Assembly (NCBI RefSeq): GCF_030813595.1
Contig: NZ_JAUSUH010000004.1
Coordinates: 62,001-126,000, forward strand
Source: Ancylobacter vacuolatus
GTDB lineage: Bacteria; Pseudomonadota; Alphaproteobacteria; Rhizobiales; Xanthobacteraceae
Direction of reading: 5' to 3'
Length of the DNA: 64,000 bases
Below are positions 56,358 to 64,000 of the stretch, in pieces; position 1 is the first letter of the stretch; every line of letters begins with the position of its first letter. The notes under the pieces are model-generated. The model did not search any database. It had not been told where the DNA came from and saw nothing but the letters and a program-made list of their open reading frames with translations. A program made the translations under genes and the position numbers.

Positions 56358-56957
56358 TCAGCTCGGCCGTCCGAAGCACTGGTTCTCATTTGCGGTGTAG
56401 GCCTTGGTCTTGTCCTCGCGCTTGCTGGGACGCTCGCGGCCGAGGGCACCGTCGGCGCGGGCCTTCAGATAGATGTAGATATCGTCGAGATAGCACATAA
56501 CGTTCTTGTTCTCGCCGAAGGCCGGCATCACCTGGTCGGCCGTTCCAACGCCGATATTCTGCTTACCGTTGACGACAATCTCCATGAACTGGGGATACGT
56601 CATCGTCTTCAGCGAATTGGCGAGCGCCGGGGCATAGCTGGAGCCCATGCCGTCGGGACCGTGGCAGACATGGCACTCGGCGTGGTAGCGGCGGTAGCCG
56701 GAATAGGTGTACCAGTCCAGCGTACCATCGGCCTGGATGTTGTAGATCGGGTCGCCATCCGCCGTCGTGTACTTGCCGAGCTCATCCTTCTCCTTCTCGA
56801 CAGGCGCCGGCGTTGCCGTCGGGGTCGCCGCCGGGGCCGGCTGCTGGGCATGGACCGGGGCGGAGAAGGACAGGGCAGCGGCGAGGATCAGCGCCGACGC
56901 GCCTGCGGACGCCGGCAGCATGCCGGAAACAAACCATCCGCGAACGGAATTCTTCAT
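56358..56957 (-). CDS. xoxG: XoxG cytochrome c (methanol metabolism-related)
   Basis: Electron acceptor for XoxF, 199 residues. The start MKNSVRGWFVSGMLPASAG is preceded by GAGGAG; the signal ends near VHAQQ. A Pro/Ala/Thr linker follows, then the haem motif CHVCHG (Cys95, Cys98, His99) and a likely axial Met in DQVMPAFGENK. Its C-terminal extension has a cysteine (NQCFGRPS). It lies downstream of xoxF. Confidence 0.92.
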   Translation of the reverse strand: MKNSVRGWFVSGMLPASAGASALILAAALSFSAPVHAQQPAPAATPTATPAPVEKEKDELGKYTTADGDPIYNIQADGTLDWYTYSGYRRYHAECHVCHGPDGMGSSYAPALANSLKTMTYPQFMEIVVNGKQNIGVGTADQVMPAFGENKNVMCYLDDIYIYLKARADGALGRERPSKREDKTKAYTANENQCFGRPS

Positions 56958-57041
56958 GAAGCAGTCTCCTCAAGGCGCCGCAGGGGGCCGTTTCCGGCAT
57001 GTCGGCGGGCGCCCAGGGGCGCCGCTCGGCGGCTTTGGAAT

Positions 57042-57063
57042 TTTTCTAAGAATCTCATAAAGT
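57042..57063 (-). promoter_or_regulatory. 11-bp direct-repeat element between xoxF and xoxG
   Basis: On the minus strand ACTTTATGAGA is followed by TTCTTAGAAAA. It matches the pqqA element at 15 of 22 positions in the same phase. It lies 85 bp before the xoxG ATG and directly after the xoxF hairpin, suggesting an internal promoter for xoxG-xoxJ. Confidence 0.45.
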
Positions 57064-57064
57064 T

Positions 57065-57090
57065 CCGGGCCCCGAGACGTCGGGGCCCGG
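57065..57090 (-). terminator. Strong hairpin downstream of xoxF
   Basis: CCGGGCCCCGA pairs perfectly with TCGGGGCCCGG over 11 bp around a 4-base loop. On the minus strand it lies about 80 bp after the xoxF stop and is followed by AACTTTAT, a weak T-tract. It may stop most transcripts and protect the xoxF mRNA. Confidence 0.65.
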
Positions 57091-57171
57091 CGCACCGGAT
57101 GAACCGGCGGCCAGGCCCCTTTTTTGTCTCGGAAAGGGCGGGCGTTCCTTGGAAGCCCGCCGTCCCTTGGA

Positions 57172-58977
57172 TCAGTTCGGCAGCGCGAACACTGTGAGCT
57201 GGCCGCCGAGATTGGTGTAGTTGGACAGGGCGGCATAACCACCCACTGCACCAAGACCGGCATTCGGGTCGGTCAGGCCAGCCGCAAGGCCGATACCCGC
57301 CCAGCCACCGACACCCGACAGGATGGCAATGTACTGCTTGCCCTTGTGCTCATAGGTGGTGACGTTGCCGATGATGCCCGACGGGGTCTTGAACTTATAG
57401 AGTTCCTTGCCCGTCTTGGCGTCCACCGCCTTCAGATAGCCTTCCAGCGTGCCGTAGAACACGATGTCGCCGGCGGTGGCGAGAGCACCCGACCACACCG
57501 AGAAGGGCTCGGGGAGCGACCAGACGATCTTACCCTTGTTGTTGTCCCAGGCGATGAAGTTACCCATGCCGCCATGGCTGCCCGGTGCGGGATACATCGA
57601 CAGGGTGGCACCAACATAGGGCTGGCCCGCCGTGTAGCTGACGCGGAACGGCTCGTAGTCCATGCAGACGTGGTTGGTGGGCACGTAGAACAGGTTCGTC
57701 TTGGGCGAGAAGGCCGCCGGCTGCTGGTCCTTGGTACCGAGCGCCGCCGGGCAGATGCCCTTGGTGTTCACGTCCTCGCCCTGCTGGGCGGTCGAGTACT
57801 TGGATACGACCAGCGGACGACCATAGGTCGGGCTGCTCTTGTCCATGTCGACCTTGGTGGCCCAGTTCACCACCGGATCGAACTTCTCGGCAACGAGCAG
57901 TTCGCCGCTCACGCGATCCAGCGTATAGCCGAAGCCGTTGCGGTCGAAGTGGGTGAGCAGCTTGCGCGGCTTGCCGTCGAACTGCTGATCCGTGAGGATC
58001 ATCTCGTTGACGCCGTCGAAGTCCCACTCGTCATGCGGGGTCATCTGGTAGACCCACTTGGCCATGCCGGTGTCGGCGTCACGCGCCCAGATGGTCATCG
58101 ACCACTTGTTGTCGCCGGGACGCTGGGCCGGGTTCCAAGTCGAGGGGTTGCCCGAGCCGTAATAGACGAGGTTGGTTTCGGGGTCATAAGAATACCAGCC
58201 CCAGGTGCAACCGCCGCCAATCTTCCACTGATCGCCTTCCCAGCTCTTCAGCGAGGAATCCTTGCCGATCGGCTTGCCGAGAGCGGTGGTCTTCTCGGGG
58301 TCAACGATCATCTCGCTGTCGGGACCCATCGAATAGCCGCGCCAGATCTGCTTGCCGGTCTTGGTGTCATAAGCGGTGACGTGGCAGCGCACGCCGAACT
58401 CACCACCTGAAATGCCGACGATGACCTTGTCCTTCACCGGCAGAACGGTGGCGGTGTTGGTTTCGCCCTTCTTCGGATCGCCATTGACGACCGACCACTT
58501 CTTCTCGCCGGTCTTGGCGTCGAGCGCGACCAGGGTGGTATCGGCCTGGTGCAGGTAGACCATGCCATTGGAATAGGCGAGACCGCGATTGACCGTATCG
58601 CAGCACATCACCGGAATGACGTTCGGGTCCTGCTTGGGCTCGTATTTCCAGATGATCCGCCCGTCATCATTCAGGTCGAGGGCGTAGACGATATTGGGGA
58701 AGGGAGTGTGGACGTACATGACGTCGCCGATGATGAGCGGACCGCCCTCATGGCCACGAAGGACGCCCGTCGAGAAGGTCCAGGCCACCTGGATCTTGCC
58801 GACATTGCCGGCATTGATCTGGTCGAGCTTGGAGTAGCGGGTATTGGCGTAGTCGCCCGTCTGGATGCCCCATTGCTTGGGGTCCTTGATGATGCTTACC
58901 AGTCCATCATTGGCCGATACTGGCCAAGCATAGACCGCCGCAGCACCCAGCAGTGCTGTCGCAAGAAACTTGCGCAT
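57172..58977 (-). CDS. xoxF: Lanthanide-dependent methanol dehydrogenase XoxF
   Basis: Periplasmic PQQ enzyme that oxidises methanol, 601 residues. The start [18 protein letters not shown] at 58977 follows CGAGGAG; the signal ends near VSAND. Key residues in precursor numbering: adjacent Cys125-Cys126 (PVMCCDTVN), Glu172 (KKGETNTA), Asn277 (GSGNPSTW), Asp319 and Asp321 ([11 protein letters not shown]). Asp321 is the extra lanthanide ligand that is Ala in calcium-dependent MxaF. The repeats of beta-propeller W motifs are present. No mxa genes are in the window. Confidence 0.95.
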   Translation of the reverse strand: MRKFLATALLGAAAVYAWPVSANDGLVSIIKDPKQWGIQTGDYANTRYSKLDQINAGNVGKIQVAWTFSTGVLRGHEGGPLIIGDVMYVHTPFPNIVYALDLNDDGRIIWKYEPKQDPNVIPVMCCDTVNRGLAYSNGMVYLHQADTTLVALDAKTGEKKWSVVNGDPKKGETNTATVLPVKDKVIVGISGGEFGVRCHVTAYDTKTGKQIWRGYSMGPDSEMIVDPEKTTALGKPIGKDSSLKSWEGDQWKIGGGCTWGWYSYDPETNLVYYGSGNPSTWNPAQRPGDNKWSMTIWARDADTGMAKWVYQMTPHDEWDFDGVNEMILTDQQFDGKPRKLLTHFDRNGFGYTLDRVSGELLVAEKFDPVVNWATKVDMDKSSPTYGRPLVVSKYSTAQQGEDVNTKGICPAALGTKDQQPAAFSPKTNLFYVPTNHVCMDYEPFRVSYTAGQPYVGATLSMYPAPGSHGGMGNFIAWDNNKGKIVWSLPEPFSVWSGALATAGDIVFYGTLEGYLKAVDAKTGKELYKFKTPSGIIGNVTTYEHKGKQYIAILSGVGGWAGIGLAAGLTDPNAGLGAVGGYAALSNYTNLGGQLTVFALPN

Positions 58978-59352
58978 GCTTATTCTCCTCGTGAACGATC
59001 CTCCGGGACCGACCGAATGCACGGACGACCCGCCGCGGCTTGTTTGCCGTCTGACCTTTTTGTCTTCGACAGCGTGTCACGACCGGCTGGAGGGAGAAAC
59101 AGCCGGATCTCACGGGGGCGTCCCGCCCCAAGCTGGCCTACGAACCGGACCCGGGAACTTCTTCCCGATTGCCGTTGAAGCCGAAGACGAGATTACGCTA
59201 ATCCGAATCCCTCGGACTGGCAATAAGAACTCTTATGAGAAAGACCTCTTATTATGATTTTGCTGCAAGAGCGAACAAATATACAATATACCAGCAGCAA
59301 TCGCTGAATTCCGGGCAGTTTTACCACTACAGCGATGCTGCAATGCAGCAAG
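58978..59352. other. Intergenic region upstream of xoxF
   Basis: About 375 bp without a gene. The part near xoxF is GC-rich. The distal part (59220-59340) is AT-rich and holds TCTTAT half-sites (listed separately) and a perfect inverted repeat TGCTGCA-A-TGCAGCA at 59336-59350, just after the metallohydrolase stop, which could end its transcript. Confidence 0.65.
59223..59252. promoter_or_regulatory. TCTTAT half-sites upstream of xoxF
   Basis: ATAAGA (59223-59228), TCTTAT (59231-59236) and TCTTAT (59247-59252) form an inverted pair plus one more copy. They share the core of the pqqA element but not its 11-bp spacing. They lie about 250 bp before the xoxF start. Confidence 0.4.
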
Positions 59353-60315
59353 TTACTCCCATTCCAGCTCGTGATAGGCGGCAATGGCATTCCGGGAGTT
59401 GAACTCGTCGAAAAGCGCCCAGTCGGCGCGCTCGGACACAACTGCGTGTGCCGGCGCCTCGCTAATCGGACGCCCCTCCTCCAGCAGCCGGCGCATGTCC
59501 CGCCGCAGCGCTGCCAGATAACGCCGCTCGGCGTCGCTCGCCTGCGGCCAGCCGACGCTGGCGGGACCGTGCCCCGGCACGGCGCGCTGGACAGCACTAC
59601 CCGCCAGCCGATCGAGCAGGTCCAGCCACCCGACCAGACTGCCGTCAAGGGTGGGAATGTGGCCGACGAAGAGCAGGTCGCCCATCACCCAGGTGCCGCT
59701 CGCCACATCGAAGACCGTAAGGTCGTTGTCGGTGTGCGCCGTCGGGTGAGCACGCAGTTCCAGCGGCCGCCCCCCGAGATCCAGCGTCAGGCGATCCTCG
59801 ACCAGCAGGTCAGGCAGCACGATTCGCGTCCCCTCCCCCTCGGTACCGAGCAGGCGCTCGACCTGAGCGAGATAGGTCTCGGCCCTGAGCGAAAGCGCGC
59901 GCGGCATCTTGTGGTGGGCGACAAAGCGCACGCCTTCGGCTTCAAAGGCAGCGTTGCCCAGAGTGTGATCGGGATGCATGTGGGTATTGATGACATAGCG
60001 CAAGGGCTTGTCGGTCACCCCACGCACCGCCGCCTGCATCAGGGCTCCGGCGCGATAGCTATTGCCGGTATCGATGACGGCGGCGCCCTCTTCGCCGACA
60101 ATCAACGTCATATTGGCGATCGCCCCGTCATTGGACGGGGCGATCAGCTCATAAGGCGCGCGGAAGACGTGCACCCCGTCGGCGACAGCCTCCAGCGGCA
60201 AGGCGGCGACACCGCGCTCCTGGGCGCGAACAAAATCCGCCCGCCCGACCCCGGCCGCCAGCGCGACGCCGAGAGCGAGCATGCCACGTCGATCCAGTCG
60301 CGGCAGGACCGGCAT
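59353..60315 (-). CDS. Quinoprotein relay system zinc metallohydrolase
   Basis: Metallo-beta-lactamase-fold exported protein of 320 residues with a signal near ALGVALAAGVGRADF. The zinc motif is THMHPDHTLGN, with further ligands in HPTAHTDNDLTV and VPGHGPASV. This family occurs in PQQ/quinoprotein loci and is thought to process a component of the relay. It follows the cytochrome c gene and precedes xoxF on the same strand. Confidence 0.9.
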   Translation of the reverse strand: MPVLPRLDRRGMLALGVALAAGVGRADFVRAQERGVAALPLEAVADGVHVFRAPYELIAPSNDGAIANMTLIVGEEGAAVIDTGNSYRAGALMQAAVRGVTDKPLRYVINTHMHPDHTLGNAAFEAEGVRFVAHHKMPRALSLRAETYLAQVERLLGTEGEGTRIVLPDLLVEDRLTLDLGGRPLELRAHPTAHTDNDLTVFDVASGTWVMGDLLFVGHIPTLDGSLVGWLDLLDRLAGSAVQRAVPGHGPASVGWPQASDAERRYLAALRRDMRRLLEEGRPISEAPAHAVVSERADWALFDEFNSRNAIAAYHELEWE

Positions 60316-60358
60316 CGGAGCACCTTGTGTCAGCAGCCTCCCCAGGGAGGCGGGATGG

Positions 60359-60763
60359 CTATTTCTTGGTGCCGTCGAGGTTGAACTGGCCGAGATACGC
60401 CTCGAGGTTGGCGCGGTCGCTTTCCTTCGGCAGGCCGGCGAACACCATCTTGACGCCGGGCATGTAAGCCTTCGGGTTCTCGAGGTAGGCGCTGAGGACT
60501 TCCGCCGTCCACACGTCGCCCTTGGCGTTGTGCTCCTTCAACGTGTCGGAATAGTTGAAGCCTTCCACGGCGCCCATCTTGCGGCCGATGATGCCGTTCA
60601 GCTCGGGCCCGACCTTGTTCTTGGCGCCCTCGCCGATGGCATGGCAGGCCATGCACTTCTTGAAGACGTTGGCACCCTTGACGGGATCGGCGTCCGCGCT
60701 CTGGGCCAGAGCGGCACCGGTACCGAGCACGAGCAGTGCGGCTGTTGTGAGGAAGCGGTTCAT
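60359..60763 (-). CDS. Class I cytochrome c (c550/c2-like)
   Basis: Periplasmic electron carrier of 134 residues. The start MNRFLTTAALLVLGTGAALA at 60763 follows GGAAGGA. The haem motif is KKCMACHAIGEG, the axial Met is in MPGVKMVFAGLP, and KVGPELNGIIGR is typical of cytochrome c2. It could link XoxG to the terminal oxidase (inference). It lies 43 bp upstream of the metallohydrolase gene. Confidence 0.92.
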   Translation of the reverse strand: MNRFLTTAALLVLGTGAALAQSADADPVKGANVFKKCMACHAIGEGAKNKVGPELNGIIGRKMGAVEGFNYSDTLKEHNAKGDVWTAEVLSAYLENPKAYMPGVKMVFAGLPKESDRANLEAYLGQFNLDGTKK

Positions 60764-60942
60764 GGGGTCCTTCCAGGCGATGATCATTGAACGGCGCCCT
60801 TATGCGAGGCGCTTGCGGTGAGGCGCAGATGTTAGCGCGACCTTTAGAATGATCCTAGGGGGTGAAAGGTCCAGCCCCGCCGGCCATGAAACGCCCGGCA
60901 CATTTCGTCGCGGCAGTAGCAAGCCCCCCTCCGCGCGACGCC

Positions 60943-62577
60943 TCAGCGGGTGAGGTCGGCCGGGTAGAGTGATTTCCAGAATGCGCAATGATGCGCGGCG
61001 GAGGCATCGAAAAGGCCGACCCTGCCCGGCTCCAGATTCATCACCCGGTCATCGGTGAGGAACGGCTCCCAGGCCGGGGCCCCTGACACCGATGGCACGC
61101 CGGAGCGCGCGAAACTGGCCCAATAGGCGATCATCAGATCAGCCAGCTTTTGAGAGGCCAGTTTGAGATCGGGCCCGGCGCGATTCATCGTGTTGTCGAA
61201 ATGGGGAAAGAGATAAGGCAGCTCGGACGAATGCACCGCGCCCATCTCAAACCCCGGATCGGTCGGCGTGACCGGGGGCGCCTCCGAATCGGCGAAGACA
61301 AACTCATAGACCGGCACGAACGCACCCATCAGCTTGCCTGCTTCAAGATAGGCGCAATTGTTGATGCCAACGTCCCTGCGGAAATCCGACCACACCGTGC
61401 CAAGCGTCGCTGGCGGCGAGGAGGAGTAGGTTGCGGGATATTTGCCGAGCACCGCTCCCGCCTTCTCTTGATAAACCTAGCTTATCTTCTCGGAATAGTT
61501 TGCCGCCGTGACCGCCTCCCCGGCCAGCACGGCATAGCCGACATAGAGCCGCTGCTCGTCGCGCGTGCCGCCATTCATCACCGGCACCTTGACGAATTTG
61601 CCGGCCGGAAACGCCTCGGCGCCCGGCAGCGGCACGGTCTTGGCGCCGATGAGCGGCGTGAAGGTCAGGATATTGGCGCCGGCGATATCGGCGGCCGCCT
61701 TGAGCAGATCGTCGACCGGCTTGGCGCGCAGGCAGGCGAGCGCGCTCGCCGGATCGGCGCAGCCGACCTTGGCGGCGATCGCCACGCCAATCTTCTCCCC
61801 CTCGGCGACGCTCGGCAGCACACTGGCGCAGCCGGCGCTGAGCACGATGGCCCGCTCGAACAGGCCCGTCGTCTGGTCCGGTGCCAACAGGTGCATGCAC
61901 ACGGAACCAGCCCCCGCCGATTCACCCGCCACCGTCACATTGCCAGGATCGCCGCCAAAGGCTGCAATGTTGCGTTTCACCCAGGCCAGCGCGGCGCGCT
62001 GGTCCATCAGGCCATAGCCACCATTGTAGTCGGCATCGAAGGCGGGATGGGCCGTGAAACCGAAGGCGCCGAGCCGATAGTTTAGCGACACCACCACCAG
62101 ATCGCCCTCCTTGGCCAGGGCATCGAGAGGATAGAGGCCGCTGGAGCCACCGACGAAGGCGCCGCCATGGATCCACACTAGAACCGGCCGCGGGGCGGCG
62201 GCTGTTTCTCCGGCACGATGCGGAGCGGCCACATTGACGAACAGGCAGTCCTCGTCGCTGCTGGATTCGGGAATGCCGTAGCGTTCCAGCTGTGGGCAGG
62301 CGCTGCCATAGCCGGTCGCATCGCGCACACCGCTCCATGGCTCGGCCGGTTCGGCAACAGCGAAGCGGCGCTCTCCCGTCGGTGGCTTGGCATAGGGAAT
62401 GCCCTTGAAGGCACGCACGCCGTCGGCGACGATGCCGCGCACCGCGCCTTCCTGCGTCATCACAACGGCAGGGTCCGCGACCGGTGGCATTTGAGATTGA
62501 GCCTGCGCCGGAGCGCCCAGAATGCATGCGGCGAGCAGCACGAGCACGCCCAGCCTTGCCGGTGAAATACCGTTCAT
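60943..62577 (-). pseudogene. Type B carboxylesterase interrupted by an in-frame amber codon
   Basis: The start MNGISPARLGVLVLLAACIL at 62577 follows GGGGGATGTG; the signal ends near PAQAQ. The esterase fold is clear: IVADGVRAFKGIPYAKPPTG, PVLVWIHGGAFVGGSSG and the nucleophile GESAGAGSVCMH. After NYSEKIS a TAG (61477-61479) interrupts; the same frame continues as VYQEKAGAVLGKYPATYSSS to a normal stop at 60943. The catalytic His (GAVHSSELPYLF) lies after the TAG. Read through, it would be about 544 residues, normal for the family. Confidence 0.85.
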
Positions 62578-62661
62578 CACATCCCCCTGTCAGATCGCAT
62601 GCGCCAGCGGCACCTCTCCGCTTCACCAGCAACATACTACCCTAAGGTATCATTATAAAAT

Positions 62662-63576
62662 CTATAGTTGTAAATCCTTTGCCGCTTCCGGCTCCCCCAG
62701 CCACGCGACATGCACCATCTGCCAAGCTGCCCAGCGTTCAAACTCGGCGAGAAAATCTGCGTCGAGGGCGGCTAAGTGGCCGCCCGGCGCGATCCTGAAC
62801 CAGCCTCGCGCCTCCGCTTCCGCGAACAGACTGCCGATATGGGCGGCCGACACCTGAAAGCGGTGGGCCAATTCCCGCCGACGCAGCGGCCGCGGAGTCG
62901 CGGCACCCTCGATCGTTTGCCCGTAATGGTTGCCGATCACTGCTGTCAGCAGCGGATAGCCGCAATCGCGCTGGGCGAAGAACAGCACGCTGGGGAATGG
63001 ATGCAGCAGCGTTCCATTGGCGAGCACATAGGCTGCCGAGCGCGCGATCAACTCGCCCAGCGCGTCGGCGTCAGTCAGGCGAGCGGCGCGGGGCGGTCGC
63101 GACGGGTCGGACGGTGGGTCGAGCCGGTCGAACGCCTCGACGAACAGCCGCAGGGACCGGCCAATCTCGGCGATGACCACCGGCGAGGGCCGCAGCAGCG
63201 TGGCGCGCCGATCGGCGGGATCGGCCTCCACCTCGACCAGCCGTCCGGCCCGAAGCGCAGCAACGAAGCCGGCGGTCTGCCGGGGACTGGCCCCCGCCAC
63301 TTTCTGCAGGGCAGAGAGCGTCGGCGACGCCCCTCCCCGCTCGCGCCACTGGTAGTAATTGTGGATCAGCATGAAGCAGACGAGATAGCGTCCCAGCTGG
63401 TCGAACAGCTTGTAATACGGCCAGCGCACCGCCGGGTTGGCGGTCATGCCGCAGCAGTAACCGGCAATAGCGCGGCGCAGGCCGGGATGACGCAGAAGGC
63501 GATCGGCGTGCTCGTCGAAACCGTCGGGCAGGCATGCCGCCGCCCGGCCGGTCGGTCCGCGTGATCCCTGCTCCAC
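62662..63576 (-). CDS. Possible winged-helix transcriptional regulator, unknown family
   Basis: A protein of about 304 residues if the GTG at 63576 is the start; ATG 63447 (MTANPAVRWPYYKLFDQL) is a later choice. A MarR-like helix-turn-helix is seen in LSALQKVAGASPRQTAGFVA followed by a wing (VEVEADPADRRATLLRPS). A second HTH-like region near the C terminus reads LRRRELAHRFQVSAAHIGSL. I do not recognise the family. It lies upstream of the esterase and divergent from the carbonic anhydrase gene. Confidence 0.65.
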   Translation of the reverse strand: MEQGSRGPTGRAAACLPDGFDEHADRLLRHPGLRRAIAGYCCGMTANPAVRWPYYKLFDQLGRYLVCFMLIHNYYQWRERGGASPTLSALQKVAGASPRQTAGFVAALRAGRLVEVEADPADRRATLLRPSPVVIAEIGRSLRLFVEAFDRLDPPSDPSRPPRAARLTDADALGELIARSAAYVLANGTLLHPFPSVLFFAQRDCGYPLLTAVIGNHYGQTIEGAATPRPLRRRELAHRFQVSAAHIGSLFAEAEARGWFRIAPGGHLAALDADFLAEFERWAAWQMVHVAWLGEPEAAKDLQL

Positions 63577-63745
63577 CGCGCGTCTCGACACCTGGCTTAC
63601 CTGCAAAGTTTGGGCTGGCCAGCCCGCTCTACGTAGAAATACTTGGAACAAAGTCGAACGCGGAGGTACCACAGCAGGGGGGCACCTCTGTTGGCGGCTG
63701 CGCGCCGGATTCTTCACCCACGACACGCCCCCGGGAGAAACACCC

Positions 63746-64000
63746 ATGTGCAACGATCACACCTTCGCCCTGTCGCGTCGCAAGGCGCTCACCACCGGCC
63801 TCGGCCTCGCCTCGGCCGCTTTTCTCGGTGGCCTGGCGCTACCTGTCGGCGCTTGGGCGCAAGAGGCAGCACCCAACGCCATCAGCCCCGACGAGGCGCT
63901 GAAGCGGCTGATGGACGGCAACGCACGCTATGCATCCAACGCCAGCACCAACAAGGATTTTTCTGCCGGACGAGCCGCGCGCGCCAAGGCCCAGTACCCC
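63746..64000 (+). CDS. Carbonic anhydrase, N-terminal part (runs off window)
   Basis: Only 85 codons are visible. The start MCNDHTFALSRRKALTTGLG has a Tat signal ending near AWAQE, followed by ISPDEALKRLMDGNARYASN, the usual N terminus of exported beta-class carbonic anhydrases. The zinc-binding residues lie beyond the window. GGGAGAAACACCC precedes the start. Confidence 0.82.
   Translation, partial: MCNDHTFALSRRKALTTGLGLASAAFLGGLALPVGAWAQEAAPNAISPDEALKRLMDGNARYASNASTNKDFSAGRAARAKAQYP

Noticed and set aside
59336..59350. Perfect inverted repeat TGCTGCA-A-TGCAGCA considered as an operator
   Set aside because: It sits at the 3' end of the metallohydrolase gene rather than near a promoter; a transcript-end role is as likely, and no second copy was found.

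Overview
The window looks like a chromosomal segment of a GC-rich alphaproteobacterium of the order Hyphomicrobiales. A methylotrophic Xanthobacteraceae-type organism (Ancylobacter/Starkeya/Xanthobacter-like) fits best. This rests on conserved housekeeping gene orders (lptFG-lptD-surA-pdxA-rsmA; rpsF-rpsR-DUF2232-rplI; gmk-yicC-mltG-fabF-acpP-fabG-fabD) and on a large PQQ/XoxF methanol-oxidation block. The genus is an inference from gene content; no rRNA or tRNA gene was seen.

Positions 1-36000 are mostly core genes. In order: partial pepA; LPS export (lptF, lptG, lptD) with surA, pdxA and rsmA on the plus strand; gmk, yicC, mltG and the fatty-acid genes fabF, acpP, fabG, fabD on the minus strand; the S6/S18/L9 ribosomal protein operon; cfa, dnaB, alr, radA, cvpA, purF; a VOC protein and an SDR; a glycosyltransferase gene broken by two frameshifts; der; a lipoprotein; a YfgM-like TPR protein; panB; an NnrU protein; an L,D-transpeptidase; prfC; and an ArsC/Spx-like protein.

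Positions 36000-62600 hold a C1/PQQ island. It includes a SoxYZ-like carrier; pqqABCDE with pqqA only 25 codons long; two exported proteins of unknown function behind pqqE; an OmpR-type two-component system directly upstream of pqqA; fae; a NitT/TauT-type ABC importer with a DUF3280 protein; and a plus-strand operon of 'PQQ-dependent alcohol dehydrogenase system' genes (substrate-binding protein, YVTN beta-propeller, cupredoxin-like protein, ABC ATPase, ABC-2 permease, exported protein). Facing it are xoxF-xoxG-xoxJ and a CXXCW protein, preceded by a quinoprotein-relay metallohydrolase and a cytochrome c. XoxF carries the extra aspartate that marks lanthanide-dependent methanol dehydrogenases. 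The implied pathway is methanol to formaldehyde by XoxF with PQQ and lanthanide, electrons to XoxG, and formaldehyde captured by Fae.

The most notable non-coding signal is a 22-bp element of two 11-bp direct repeats (consensus half TTCTTATGAA). It lies upstream of pqqA, upstream of the plus-strand PQQ ABC operon, and between xoxF and xoxG; related half-sites lie upstream of xoxF. The spacing fits an OmpR/PhoB-family regulator, and the response regulator next to pqqA is the obvious candidate. A carboxylesterase with an in-frame amber codon, an unrecognised regulator and a partial Tat-exported carbonic anhydrase close the window.
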